From Flavobacteriales bacterium (GTDB lineage Bacteria; Bacteroidota; Bacteroidia; Flavobacteriales; Flavobacteriaceae): a stretch of 64,000 nt of DNA. Shown one piece after another: positions 25,171-34,496 of the stretch. The notes under the pieces are model-generated. The model had not been told where the DNA came from and did not search any database. It saw only the letters and a program-made list of their open reading frames with translations. The stretch's first letter is position 1; each line of letters opens with the position of its first letter. Position numbers and translations under genes: made by a program. The DNA lies in contig WTIO01000016.1 in assembly GCA_011526365.1 (NCBI GenBank), positions 21,013-85,012 of the forward strand, written 5' to 3'.

Positions 25171-25806
25171 ATGATGGAATGCGAACAGTTGCTCAAACTA
25201 CATTTTGACACTTTAAGTGCTCAACAAAAACAACAATTTGCTGAACTTAAAGCGGTGTACACCCACTGGAATCAGCAGGTAAATGTGATTTCCAGAAAAG
25301 ACATGGAGCAATTTTATGTGCACCATATGCTGCACAGTTTAGCGATTGCAAAACTGCATCAGTTTCTTCCGGGCAGCGTAGTCATGGACGTGGGAACGGG
25401 GGGTGGTTTTCCAGGTATTCCCCTAGCTATTTTTTTCCCTGAAACACGGTTTCTTCTGGTGGACAGTATAGGCAAAAAAATACGGGTGGTGGACGCTGTA
25501 ACTGCCGCCTTAGGGTTAATTAATGTAACCACCTACAATGCGCGTGTAGAAACCTTAGATCTTAAGGTTGATTTTATTGTGAGTAGGGCTGTGGCACAGA
25601 TGCGCACCTTTGTTCACTGGGTAGATGGAAAAATTTCCAAGGACCACAAGCACGAACGCCGCAATGGAATACTCTATTTAAAAGGCGGTGATTTAACAGA
25701 GGAACTGGCAGCTTTCCCACAGGCGGAATGCTTTCCCCTTGCTCCGCTGTTCTCACAGCCTTTTTTTGAAACCAAAACCTTGGTGTACATGCCCGTTGAG
25801 AATTAG
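25171..25806 (+). CDS. rsmG: 16S rRNA (guanine-N7)-methyltransferase
   Basis: RsmG methylates G527 of 16S rRNA using SAM. The 211-residue product has WNQQVNVISRKDMEQFYVHHMLHSL, the SAM-binding VMDVGTGGGFPGIPLAIFFP, LLVDSIGKKIRVVDAV and IVSRAVAQMRTFVHW, all standard for the family, and LYLKGGDL near the end. Tandem ATGs at 25171 and 25174 are both possible starts; the promoter position favours the second slightly. Its TAG overlaps the stop of the convergent small gene in a shared TTAG. Confidence 0.95.
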   Translation: MMECEQLLKLHFDTLSAQQKQQFAELKAVYTHWNQQVNVISRKDMEQFYVHHMLHSLAIAKLHQFLPGSVVMDVGTGGGFPGIPLAIFFPETRFLLVDSIGKKIRVVDAVTAALGLINVTTYNARVETLDLKVDFIVSRAVAQMRTFVHWVDGKISKDHKHERRNGILYLKGGDLTEELAAFPQAECFPLAPLFSQPFFETKTLVYMPVEN

Positions 25807-26285
25807 TTTTCTTTTTCGAGCTTATTAAAACGGACTTCCATTTCGCGTACCATTTTTTCTACCTTCTCCTTTAAAATTTCAACCTCTTTTTTAAGGGAAC
25901 TGGAAAGGTGATCCTCAGTATCAACAGAGAATAGCAGTTCCGAAAGTGCATTGGAAATTTGACCGCTATAGGCATGAACGTCCACACCTTTGCTAACATA
26001 AACCTTGTCATAATCAAAAGCTGTCAAGGAATCTAAATCATCCATTGCAATGTGGAGCTGGTGGCTGTTTGGGCTGAAGGCAGCTGCCGAACCAATTAAT
26101 TGAAAATCATCAAATTGCATAGTGCCTGTGGTGTTCACCATCACGGTGTCTACCGCAGTAACTTTGCCATTCTTTTCTGTGACTTTAAGGAGCACAAATT
26201 TTTCCTCTGCTACATTGGGGTTTGTTTGGGACCACGCAGCAGCAGCGATTCCAAAACTGAATAGAAGTACAAATACTTGTTTCAT
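25803..26285 (-). CDS. Small exported protein with C-terminal coiled coil
   Basis: I do not recognise this family. The 160-residue product has a clear signal peptide (KQVFVLLFSFGIAAAAWSQ, cleavage near residue 20), a predicted beta-rich middle, and a charged C-terminal heptad-like helix (about 125-158, LKKEVEILKEKVEKMVREM) that should form a coiled coil. It is probably periplasmic and oligomeric. It is transcribed convergently with rsmG and separately from pruA, whose stop lies 60 nt upstream. Confidence 0.7.
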   Translation of the reverse strand: MKQVFVLLFSFGIAAAAWSQTNPNVAEEKFVLLKVTEKNGKVTAVDTVMVNTTGTMQFDDFQLIGSAAAFSPNSHQLHIAMDDLDSLTAFDYDKVYVSKGVDVHAYSGQISNALSELLFSVDTEDHLSSSLKKEVEILKEKVEKMVREMEVRFNKLEKEN

Positions 26286-26347
26286 GATAATTAGAATTTG
26301 GGATTAATATATGTTGACGACTTCTTTCAGAAATCGTGTAAAGTCTT

Positions 26348-27976
26348 TTACTCTTCTCCTAAAAACGGGTAATGGTAATTGGTGGGAGGAACAAAGGTTT
26401 CCTTAATTAACCGCGGTGACACCCAACGCAGGAGGTTTAATGCCGATCCTGCTTTGTCATTGGTGCCGGAGGCACGTGCCCCCCCAAAGGGTTGTTGTCC
26501 CACAACTGCCCCAGTGGGTTTGTCGTTGATGTAAAAATTTCCCGCAGCATTTTCCAAGGCCTCCATAGCCTCTTCTAGGGCATAGCGATCTTGAGAATAC
26601 ACGGCTCCAGTAAGTGCATAAATTGAAGTACTATCAACCAATGCAAGGGTTTCAGCCCATTTATCGTCCTCGTATTCATACACGGTAACCAGTGGACCAA
26701 AAAGTTCTGTTTCCATGGTATAGTAGTGGGGGTCTGTAGTTTCCACTAAGGTAGGCGTCACAAAATAGCCTTTTCTATCATCGTAAGTCCCCCCCTTGAG
26801 TAGCTGTGCTTCTTTATCTTGTTTCACCTTTTCAATGGCCTCTTTAAGGCGATTAAATGCCCCTTTATGAATAACAGCTGTAACAAAATTATTCATGTCC
26901 TCAGGAGATCCCATAGTGATGGAATCCATGTCTTTCATCACCAGCTCTAGGATTTGTTTTTTAAGCGATTTGGGCAAATACACCCGTGAAGCCGCAGAGC
27001 ATTTTTGCCCCTGAAATTCAAATGCCCCCCGGACAATAGCTGTTGCTACCGCTGCAGGCTTTACACTGGGGTGGGCAACGATAAAGTCTTTTCCACCCGT
27101 TTCTCCTACAATTCTGGGATACGATTTATAATGGCTTACGTTTTGTCCTATTTTTCCCCATAATTGTTTAAATATTTGAGTAGAACCGGTATAGTGAATT
27201 CCTGCAAAGTCAGCATCTGCCAAAACAGTATCGGTAATCATTTGTGGGTCACCAAACACTACATTAATTACACCGTCGGGTAGGCCAGCTTCTTTAAACA
27301 CCTCTATAATCACTTGTGCCGAATACACTTGGTAATCACTGGGTTTCCAAACTACAACGTTGCCCATCATGGCAGCACTAGCAGGAAGGTTTCCTGAAAT
27401 TGCTGTAAAGTTAAACGGGGTTACTGCATAAATAAAACCTTCCAAAGGTCGATAGGTCAAACGGTTCCAAACACTGCTGTCTGATGCAGGCTGCTGCTGG
27501 TAAATTTCTTGCATATAAGCCACATTAAAGCGCAAAAAATCAATGAACTCACAGGCGGCGTCAATTTCGGCCTGATGTATCGTTTTCGACTGCGCCAACA
27601 TGGTAGCGGCATTAATTTTAGCACGGTAGGGTCCTGCGAGTAATTCTGCTGCTTTCAAAAAAATAGAGGCCCGGGATTCCCAAGGCATCTTGCTCCACTT
27701 TTTTCGTGCTTCTATTGCGGTACGAATAGCGTCTTGTACATGTTTTTCTTCTGCCAAATGATAGTGTCCCAAAATATGTTGGTGATCATGAGGAGGCGCC
27801 ATAGGCGCTAAATTTCCTGTTTTTATCGCCTTGCCATCAATGTAAAGTGGTACTTCAATTTGTTGGTTGTACAGCTCTCGATAAGTAGCTAATACGGCAT
27901 CACGCTCAGCTGATCCCGGAGCATAGGATAAAATGGGTTCATTTTCAGGAAAGGGTACTTGTACTTCGCTATTCAT
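26348..27976 (-). CDS. pruA: L-glutamate gamma-semialdehyde (1-pyrroline-5-carboxylate) dehydrogenase
   Basis: Oxidises glutamate semialdehyde to glutamate in proline catabolism. The 542-residue length and sequence fit the monofunctional P5CDH type rather than fused PutA: ALVITFNFTAI-like YAVTPFNFTAISGNLP, IVGETGGKDFIV with the general-base Glu, FEFQGQKCSAASRVYLP with the nucleophilic Cys, and a C-terminal QQPFGGARASGTNDKAG. Proline dehydrogenase is not in the window. A perfect TACATTTG -7 element (28009-28002) lies upstream. Confidence 0.95.
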   Translation of the reverse strand: MNSEVQVPFPENEPILSYAPGSAERDAVLATYRELYNQQIEVPLYIDGKAIKTGNLAPMAPPHDHQHILGHYHLAEEKHVQDAIRTAIEARKKWSKMPWESRASIFLKAAELLAGPYRAKINAATMLAQSKTIHQAEIDAACEFIDFLRFNVAYMQEIYQQQPASDSSVWNRLTYRPLEGFIYAVTPFNFTAISGNLPASAAMMGNVVVWKPSDYQVYSAQVIIEVFKEAGLPDGVINVVFGDPQMITDTVLADADFAGIHYTGSTQIFKQLWGKIGQNVSHYKSYPRIVGETGGKDFIVAHPSVKPAAVATAIVRGAFEFQGQKCSAASRVYLPKSLKKQILELVMKDMDSITMGSPEDMNNFVTAVIHKGAFNRLKEAIEKVKQDKEAQLLKGGTYDDRKGYFVTPTLVETTDPHYYTMETELFGPLVTVYEYEDDKWAETLALVDSTSIYALTGAVYSQDRYALEEAMEALENAAGNFYINDKPTGAVVGQQPFGGARASGTNDKAGSALNLLRWVSPRLIKETFVPPTNYHYPFLGEE

Positions 27977-28001
27977 TGTCCTTTAAGTTTGAGTTTGGTC
28001 T

Positions 28002-28009
28002 CAAATGTA
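28002..28009 (-). promoter_or_regulatory. Promoter -7 element of pruA
   Basis: TACATTTG on the minus strand matches TAnnTTTG exactly, 25 nt upstream of the ATG at 27976. Confidence 0.5.
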
Positions 28010-28036
28010 AAATAAAAACAGCTTCCGAAAAAGAAA

Positions 28037-28423
28037 TCAATTCAATATGAAAGGAGCCGAAAGTTGAATGGGAGGAACAGCAACTTCAAATTTTTCTGTA
28101 GTGCTAAAATTAATCATCATAAAAATCCCCTTCATCAACCCAACAGGAGAGCACAAGTAACAATTGGAGGAGTAGGTGTGGGTTTCTCCAGGTTGGAGCA
28201 CGGGCTTTTTCCCCACTATGCCCTCTCCACTTACGATAGAATTGGGATCTAGGGCTTCCTGCACTTTCCAGTGTCGTGTTAATAATTGCACTGCATTTTT
28301 TCCCTGATTTTCAATGGCTATATGATACGCAAATGCATGCCGCGTGATTTTATTGTGGAACACTGTGCCGTGATATCTGGAAGCGACAGTGACCCGTATC
28401 CCCTTGGTGATTTGCTGTAACAT
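28037..28423 (-). CDS. apaG: ApaG domain protein
   Basis: A 128-residue single-domain ApaG protein (fibronectin III-like fold): GIRVTVASRYH at the start, FAYHIAIENQGKNAVQLLTRHW, GEGIVGKKPVLQPGETHTYSS, and PVGLMKGIFMM match the family closely. The name comes from a link to cobalt/magnesium resistance in enterobacteria; the molecular role is unsettled. It lies between pruA and the T9SS plug gene, 70 nt from the latter. Confidence 0.93.
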   Translation of the reverse strand: MLQQITKGIRVTVASRYHGTVFHNKITRHAFAYHIAIENQGKNAVQLLTRHWKVQEALDPNSIVSGEGIVGKKPVLQPGETHTYSSNCYLCSPVGLMKGIFMMINFSTTEKFEVAVPPIQLSAPFILN

Positions 28424-28493
28424 TTTGATTTTTAATAACTTCTAGAATTTTAAAGATACTAAATTCTATCCGAAAAACGACTTTAAAATGCAG

Positions 28494-29747
28494 CTAATTT
28501 AATAACTCAAAAGAGGAGGCCGTACCAAAACCGATCAGGGCATCGTACAAGGCCCCAAACGGGCGATAATACACGAGTACCATATAGCGGTTTTCAGTCT
28601 GTGCGTGCGTCCCCGATAGCGCATTAAACGCCACCCCGTCTTCATTGAGAACCACATAACGGTAATTGTAAAACCCCTGCTTTAACAACAAACTCACCTC
28701 ATACCCTTCTAAGGCAGGGTTGAACTTCATTTGATTGGCCGTACTGGGTTGGTAATTATTAAATTTCCCCAACACATGAAGCGATCCACTACTGAACTCA
28801 AAGGGTGCCGACAAACTAAAATGCACCCAACTGTAGTCGGCCTCAATGGCTGCTTGTCGGGTTCCTTGAAAGGTACGTATCTCAAAATCACCATTAATAT
28901 CAGGGCCATAGGTATAGGGGTAGTTTGCACGAATGGGATCTGTATTGAGATAGGATTCGTAACGCTCGTTTAAGGCAACATAACTTACGTTTGGGGTAGC
29001 AACACGAATGTCCTTGGTGTCAAAAAATAAATATTCGTTCCCCCCTTCAAAACGGGCTGTTTCATCGTAACGGTATTCCAAGGTGTTGCCGTTAACGTAT
29101 TGTGGTACTAGGCCAGTGATTGCCGATGGCCATTGCTCATTTTGAAGCACTACCACTTTTACTAAACCCTCTGGATTCCGAAACGGGGCGCCAATAGGTT
29201 GTACCGAAAATTGCACCGACTGATGGGTTTGATAGTAATTTAAGTCTCGTGTTCGAAATACACCTGTAGCTACATTTGCCGTGCCGTCACTAACCACAAA
29301 ACGACGGCGAAGAAGCAGTTGCCCTTGCGCGCTGTAGATATCCAGGCTGTAATTCCCAGATAATAAAAAGTCTATATTTTCATTAGGTAAGCTTAAGGTG
29401 TAATGCGTGTAGGGTTGTAGGGTGTTAAACGAGGTCTCAAAATTTTCTAAGCGCAGGTTGTCATAGCCCTTTAAAAAGTCGTTTTGAAACAGGTTTGAAA
29501 GGGTCCAGTCGTAATTGTAATAGGAAATTTTATAATAGTAATCCGACACCATTGAGGACAAATCATCAAATTCCAATTGCATTGTTTCTCCTTGTTGCAA
29601 CACCGGAAATTGATAAGGTTTTCCCAGAGTTTTAAATACAATAGATTTAATAAATTCAGGGGGCTCTACTTCCGGAATTTCCTGTGCTACAAGGTGGTGG
29701 ATACAAAGCACAAAACACAAACACAAAACGGTACGAGGTGGTTTCAT
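28494..29747 (-). CDS. Type IX secretion system plug-type protein (DUF5103)
   Basis: A 417-residue exported protein with a signal peptide (VLCLCFVLCIHHLVAQ). The N-terminal region (PEFIKSIVFKTLG, YYKISYYNYDWTLSNLFQNDFLKGYDNLRLENFETSFNTLQPYTHYTL, NEDIDFLLSGNYSL-like) is the DUF5103 domain found in the Plug protein that closes the SprA translocon channel of type IX secretion in Flavobacterium. The gene is typically found in this position near nqr genes in the family. The domain call is from memory of the family pattern. No other T9SS genes are in the window. Confidence 0.82.
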   Translation of the reverse strand: MKPPRTVLCLCFVLCIHHLVAQEIPEVEPPEFIKSIVFKTLGKPYQFPVLQQGETMQLEFDDLSSMVSDYYYKISYYNYDWTLSNLFQNDFLKGYDNLRLENFETSFNTLQPYTHYTLSLPNENIDFLLSGNYSLDIYSAQGQLLLRRRFVVSDGTANVATGVFRTRDLNYYQTHQSVQFSVQPIGAPFRNPEGLVKVVVLQNEQWPSAITGLVPQYVNGNTLEYRYDETARFEGGNEYLFFDTKDIRVATPNVSYVALNERYESYLNTDPIRANYPYTYGPDINGDFEIRTFQGTRQAAIEADYSWVHFSLSAPFEFSSGSLHVLGKFNNYQPSTANQMKFNPALEGYEVSLLLKQGFYNYRYVVLNEDGVAFNALSGTHAQTENRYMVLVYYRPFGALYDALIGFGTASSFELLN

Positions 29748-29880
29748 TTTCTAAAGGTATTAAATTTCAAAATGCACCTCCGGCTAGCCCCAAATGAAGT
29801 GGAATCCCCGACAGCTTAAAAACAACATAGGATTGTTGAAAAATCTGTTGCCAACTTTTTATAAGACCATCTTTATTTAG

Positions 29881-29888
29881 TAAATTTG
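29881..29888 (+). promoter_or_regulatory. Promoter -7 element of the nqr operon
   Basis: TAAATTTG matches TAnnTTTG exactly, 30 nt upstream of the nqrA ATG, in the gap shared with the divergent plug-protein gene. Confidence 0.55.
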
Positions 29889-29918
29889 TGCGATTTTAGA
29901 ATGTAATTAGGAACAACC

Positions 29919-31268
29919 ATGTCAAAAGGTTTACGCATCCGAAAAGGTGCCACAATCAAATTAGAAGGAGCTGCTGAAAAAATCATCAACGATAACGTTT
30001 CTTCTTCCACTTATGCCTTAAACCCTGACGATTTTTTTGCCATGACCCCCAAAATGCTCCTCAAAGAGGGAGAGCAAGTGGAGGCTGGTACACCACTATT
30101 TTACGCAAAGCACGATCCTCGTATCCAATTTGTGAGTCCTGTTGCAGGAACATTGCAAGCAATTGTTCGTGGAGCTAAACGGAAAATATTAGAAGTAGTG
30201 GTTTCTGCTGATGCTGAGGGTAAAGCCGTAAAACACAAAGTGGATACCCCCGAAAAAATGGGTCGTGAAAAAGTTATTGAACTACTACTAAAAAGTGGTA
30301 GCTGGCCGTTTATTCGTCAACGTCCCTACAACATTGTTGCGAATCCCGATGTACAGCCCAAGGCGCTATTTATTTCTGCTTTCACAACAGCACCTCTTGA
30401 TGTAGATTTTGAATTTATTTCTAAAAACCACAAAGATTCTTTTCAATCAGGGATTGATGTTTTAAAAGTACTTTGTGAAGATATCATACTCGGTGTTGAC
30501 GCTTCCTTTTCTGGAGTATTTGAAAAAATAAATCAAATTACACGTGTCCCTATTTCTGGGCCACACCCTGCGGGCAACGAAAGTATACAAATTCACCATG
30601 TTAACCCACTGAACAATACCGATAAAGTGTGGACCATTCGCCCGGAAGACGTAATTAATATTGGGTTACTCTTTGAAACAGGTCAATTTCAAGCACAACG
30701 CACAGTGGCTGTTGCGGGATCTCTTGTGAAAAAACCGCATTACATAAAAACAAAAATTGGGGCACAAATTGCCCCCATGCTTAAGGCCACACACACGGAA
30801 AACTCAACCCCAGCACGTATTATTAACGGAGATGTTCTTTCTGGGAATCAAATTCATTTGGAAGGCCACCTAGGCTTTTACAATAATGTTATATCCGTTA
30901 TCCCCGAAGGAAATGAATATCGCATGTTTGGTTGGATGCCATTCAAAGACAACAATGTTCCCAGCATATCAAAAACCTCTTTTTCCTGGTTGTTCAACAA
31001 ACCCAAAAAGGCCAACACCAATCTAAACGGAGAAGAACGCGCCTTAGTGGTAACAGGGGAAATGGAAAAGGTTTTTCCCATGGAAATTTATCCCATGCAA
31101 CTGCTGAAGGCCTGTATGGCTGGAGATATCGAAAAAATGGAGCAACTGGGAATTTATGAAGTTGTTCCAGAGGATTTTGGACTCATTGATTTTGCTAACA
31201 CCTCTAAACTAGAGGCGCAAGAAATCATAAAAGACGCCATACAATTGATGATTAAAGAAGTAGGATAA
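29919..31268 (+). CDS. nqrA: Na+-translocating NADH:quinone oxidoreductase subunit A
   Basis: The 449-residue cytosolic subunit of Na+-NQR, which oxidises NADH, reduces quinone and exports sodium. The N-terminal IRKGATIKLEGAAEK, MLLKEGEQVEAGTPLFYAK, FVSPVAGTLQAIVRGAKR and SWPFIRQRPYNIVANPD are diagnostic of NqrA. It is the first gene of a nine-kb plus-strand run nqrA-F, small gene, apbE with gaps of 1-18 nt, so expression is coordinated. Confidence 0.97.
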   Translation: MSKGLRIRKGATIKLEGAAEKIINDNVSSSTYALNPDDFFAMTPKMLLKEGEQVEAGTPLFYAKHDPRIQFVSPVAGTLQAIVRGAKRKILEVVVSADAEGKAVKHKVDTPEKMGREKVIELLLKSGSWPFIRQRPYNIVANPDVQPKALFISAFTTAPLDVDFEFISKNHKDSFQSGIDVLKVLCEDIILGVDASFSGVFEKINQITRVPISGPHPAGNESIQIHHVNPLNNTDKVWTIRPEDVINIGLLFETGQFQAQRTVAVAGSLVKKPHYIKTKIGAQIAPMLKATHTENSTPARIINGDVLSGNQIHLEGHLGFYNNVISVIPEGNEYRMFGWMPFKDNNVPSISKTSFSWLFNKPKKANTNLNGEERALVVTGEMEKVFPMEIYPMQLLKACMAGDIEKMEQLGIYEVVPEDFGLIDFANTSKLEAQEIIKDAIQLMIKEVG

Positions 31269-31278
31269 AATTGAAGTT

Positions 31279-32436
31279 ATGAGTTATTTAAGAAGAAAAC
31301 TTGATGAAATTAAACGCCCTTTTGCAAAGGGAGAAAAGTGGGAGCGTTTTGCCCCAGCAGTGAATGCTTTTGATACTTTTTTGTTTGTTCCCAACCACAC
31401 CACATCAAAAGGAGCTCACATACGGGATGCAGTAGATTTAAAACGCACCATGATTACAGTTATCATCGCTTTATTGCCAGCCCTAGTGTATGGTATTTAC
31501 AATACAGGATACCAACACTTTAGCCAACTGGGTACCGAATTTACATTTATGGATGCCTTTATCCACGGTGCATGGAAAATTATTCCAATGATAGTTGTTT
31601 CCTATGTAGTAGGATTAACTATTGAATTTGCATTTGCCGTTTACCGCGGTCACGAAGTAAATGAAGGCTATTTGGTTACAGGACTTCTTATCCCCATGAT
31701 TATGCCGGTTGATATTCCCTTATGGATGGTAGCCATTTCAGTAGCCTTTGCGGTACTAATTGCAAAAGAAGCCTTTGGAGGTACAGGGATGAATATTTTA
31801 AATCCTGCACTTACCGCCCGAGCGTTTGCCTTTTTTGCCTATCCCACCTATATGTCGGGGAACAAAGTATGGGTTTCAGAGGCAGGTGCATTAGACGCTG
31901 TTTCTGGAGAAACTATTTTAGGATCCCTAGCAGCGGGACAATCGGTAGGCTACAGTACTTTTGAAATGTTCCAGGGAGCTATCCCAGGTTCTATTGCAGA
32001 AACATCAACCCTTTGGATTTTAGTGGGTGCCCTAATTCTCATTTTTACTGGAGTGGGCAGCTGGCGTATTATGGTAGGGGGCGTTATAGGCGCTGCTGTA
32101 ATGGGCTTTTTATTTAACCTATGGGGAGCCAACGCTTTAATGAGTTTTGATTGGTTGAATCATCTGGTAGTAGGTGGTTTTGCCTTCGGTATTGTGTTTA
32201 TGGCTACAGACCCTGTATCTGCTGCACAAACCCTCAAAGGAAAATGGATATACGGCATACTGGTAGGAATTTTCTGTATAATGATTCGCGTATTTAACCC
32301 TGCCTATCCTGAAGGGGTGATGCTCGCCATATTATTGATGAACGTATTTGCTCCAACCATCGATCATTACGTCGTTGAGGGAAATATTAAAAAACGCACA
32401 AAACGTTGGGCCAAAGCACAACTAAAAACTGCTTAA
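31279..32436 (+). CDS. nqrB: Na+-NQR subunit B
   Basis: A 385-residue inner-membrane subunit with about ten spans that carries covalent FMN and, with NqrD/E, forms the sodium path. Seen: FVPNHTTSKGAHIRDAVDLKRTM, EAFGGTGMNILNPALTARAFAFFAYP, the PGSIAETSTLWIL segment where the FMN-threonine lies in this family, and FMATDPVSAAQTLKGKW. It begins 10 nt after nqrA. ApbE encoded downstream is the expected flavin transferase. Confidence 0.97.
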   Translation: MSYLRRKLDEIKRPFAKGEKWERFAPAVNAFDTFLFVPNHTTSKGAHIRDAVDLKRTMITVIIALLPALVYGIYNTGYQHFSQLGTEFTFMDAFIHGAWKIIPMIVVSYVVGLTIEFAFAVYRGHEVNEGYLVTGLLIPMIMPVDIPLWMVAISVAFAVLIAKEAFGGTGMNILNPALTARAFAFFAYPTYMSGNKVWVSEAGALDAVSGETILGSLAAGQSVGYSTFEMFQGAIPGSIAETSTLWILVGALILIFTGVGSWRIMVGGVIGAAVMGFLFNLWGANALMSFDWLNHLVVGGFAFGIVFMATDPVSAAQTLKGKWIYGILVGIFCIMIRVFNPAYPEGVMLAILLMNVFAPTIDHYVVEGNIKKRTKRWAKAQLKTA

Positions 32437-32437
32437 C

Positions 32438-33169
32438 ATGAATAGAGACAGCAACATATATACCTTTATTTTTGCCGCTGCTATGGTACTCGTAGTAGCT
32501 TCTACACTGGCTTTTACGGCTTCTTCCCTACGCGATTTGCAAGCAGAGAATGTTCGTAAAGAAAAAATGCAAAACATTTTGGCAACCATCGGAATTGAAA
32601 CTGATCGAGAACAAGCTGAAACGCTCTACAAAAAGTACATTACACAGGAGCTTGCCCTTACAAGCGCGGGAAGTATCGATGAAAAAGTGAACGCTTTCAC
32701 TTTAAAACTCAATAACGAAATCAAAAAGCCAGCAATAGAGCAACGCTTTCCACTTTATGTGGCAGAAGTTGAAGCCACCACTTATTATGTGATTCCTTTA
32801 CGCGGTGCCGGACTTTGGGATGCCATATGGGGATATATTGCCCTAAAAGAAGATCGCAATACCATACAGGGGGCTGTTTTTGACCACAAAGGAGAAACCG
32901 CTGGTTTGGGAGCAGAAATTACCCAGGGCTGGTTTCAGGAACGTTTTAAAAATGAAAAGATATTTAATGCCCAAGGCGAATTAGTAGGTATCAATGTATC
33001 TAAAACCAACAACGACCCCTCCAATAGCGATAAAGAAGACCACGAAGTAGATGCTATTTCTGGTGCCACTATTACAGGGGATGGCGTAACTGCAATGATC
33101 TTGGAGCGCTTACAGCACTACCTTCCCTATTTCGACCAACAAAAAAATGCTTTAGCAGCATTAAAATAA
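32438..33169 (+). CDS. nqrC: Na+-NQR subunit C
   Basis: A 243-residue subunit with one N-terminal membrane span (residues about 9-30) and a periplasmic domain. The flavinylation motif is present as DAISGATITGDG near residue 205, with the threonine that ApbE links to FMN. GAGLWDAIWGYIAL and GETAGLGAEITQGWFQERF are typical NqrC segments. It starts 1 nt after the nqrB stop. Confidence 0.97.
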   Translation: MNRDSNIYTFIFAAAMVLVVASTLAFTASSLRDLQAENVRKEKMQNILATIGIETDREQAETLYKKYITQELALTSAGSIDEKVNAFTLKLNNEIKKPAIEQRFPLYVAEVEATTYYVIPLRGAGLWDAIWGYIALKEDRNTIQGAVFDHKGETAGLGAEITQGWFQERFKNEKIFNAQGELVGINVSKTNNDPSNSDKEDHEVDAISGATITGDGVTAMILERLQHYLPYFDQQKNALAALK

Positions 33170-33176
33170 ACCAAAC

Positions 33177-33866
33177 ATGAGTTCAAAAAACAAAAATAAA
33201 AAGCCTGTTGTTCTCTTCGTTAAAGAGGAAAAGGAACCCCTTTTTTCTAAAAAAAATCGCGCCTTGTTGTCAGATCCATTGGACGACAATAACCCAATTA
33301 CCGTTCAAGTTCTTGGTATTTGCTCTGCCTTGGCCATTACGGTTCAATTGAAACCTGCCATTGTAATGAGTATTTCGGTAATGGCAGTGATGGCAGCGAG
33401 TAATGTCATTATTTCTTTACTGCGCAATCTTATCCCCAACCGTATTCGAATTATTGTACAACTGGTTGTTGTGGCTTCCATGGTAATCTTAGTAGATCAA
33501 GTACTACGAGCCTATGCCTATGACGTCAGCAAGGAACTTTCCATCTTTATTGGACTCATCATTACCAACTGTATTGTTATGGGACGTCTAGAGGCTTTTG
33601 CCCTCGGTAACGGCGTATGGAAATCCTTTTTAGATGGTGTTGGAAATGCCGCAGGGTATGGCTTTATACTTATTGTAGTTGCCTTTTTTAGAGAGTTTCT
33701 GGGTTCTGGAAAATTGTTAGGCTATCAAGTAATTCCAGACGCCCTTTATGAAATGGGGTATGAAAATAACGGATTGATGTTGCTCTCGCCCATGGCCCTT
33801 ATCACTGTTGGCATCTTTATTTGGATCCAACGCGCAAGAAACCGAAAGCTGATTGAAAAAAACTAA
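33177..33866 (+). CDS. nqrD: Na+-NQR subunit D
   Basis: A 229-residue membrane subunit with about six helices, homologous to NqrE and packed against it in an inverted arrangement around an iron centre. GICSALAITVQLKPAIVMS and FIGLIITNCIVMGRLEAFAL, with the conserved membrane Cys, identify it. The N-terminus is unusually Lys-rich and extended by about 20 residues (KNKNKKP) compared with proteobacterial NqrD. Confidence 0.96.
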   Translation: MSSKNKNKKPVVLFVKEEKEPLFSKKNRALLSDPLDDNNPITVQVLGICSALAITVQLKPAIVMSISVMAVMAASNVIISLLRNLIPNRIRIIVQLVVVASMVILVDQVLRAYAYDVSKELSIFIGLIITNCIVMGRLEAFALGNGVWKSFLDGVGNAAGYGFILIVVAFFREFLGSGKLLGYQVIPDALYEMGYENNGLMLLSPMALITVGIFIWIQRARNRKLIEKN

Positions 33867-33872
33867 CGACGT

Positions 33873-34490
33873 ATGGAAGCGTATTTTAATTTATTTGTAA
33901 AAAGCATCTTCATAGAAAATATGATTTTTGCATACTTCCTTGGGATGTGTTCCTATTTGGCAGTATCTAAAACAGTTAAAACGGCAGTAGGTTTAGGCTT
34001 TGCAGTAATCTTTGTTTTGGCCATCACCGTACCGATTAACTTTTTACTAGACACCTACTTACTTCGCCCCGGTGCGTTAAGTTGGTTGGGCGCAGACTAT
34101 GCTTCGCTAGATTTAAGCTTTTTGAGTTTTATCATGTTTATTGCAGTTATCGCTTCCATGGTTCAATTGGTTGAGATGATTGTAGAACGTTTTGCTCCAG
34201 CATTATACGGTGCCTTGGGAATTTTCCTTCCCTTGATTGCGGTAAACTGTGCCATCTTAGGAGGGTCACTCTTTATGCAACAAAAAGATTTTTCTGGTGT
34301 TGGAGAATCTGCCGTTTACGGATTAGGCTCTGGAATTGGATGGTTGTTGGCCATTTTAGCCATTGCCGCAATACGTGAAAAAATCACCTATTCCAATGTA
34401 CCCGCCCCCTTACGCGGTTTAGGCATCACCTTTATTATCACAGGATTAATGGCCTTAGGGTTTATGAGTTTTATGGGAATTAAATTATAA
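33873..34490 (+). CDS. nqrE: Na+-NQR subunit E
   Basis: A 205-residue membrane subunit with about six helices. [28 protein letters not shown], with its conserved Cys, and [18 protein letters not shown], with the second Cys, are the hallmark half-repeats shared with NqrD; the cysteines hold an iron centre in solved structures. It starts 7 nt after nqrD and ends 7 nt before nqrF. Confidence 0.97.
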   Translation: MEAYFNLFVKSIFIENMIFAYFLGMCSYLAVSKTVKTAVGLGFAVIFVLAITVPINFLLDTYLLRPGALSWLGADYASLDLSFLSFIMFIAVIASMVQLVEMIVERFAPALYGALGIFLPLIAVNCAILGGSLFMQQKDFSGVGESAVYGLGSGIGWLLAILAIAAIREKITYSNVPAPLRGLGITFIITGLMALGFMSFMGIKL

Positions 34491-34496
34491 TCAGAA

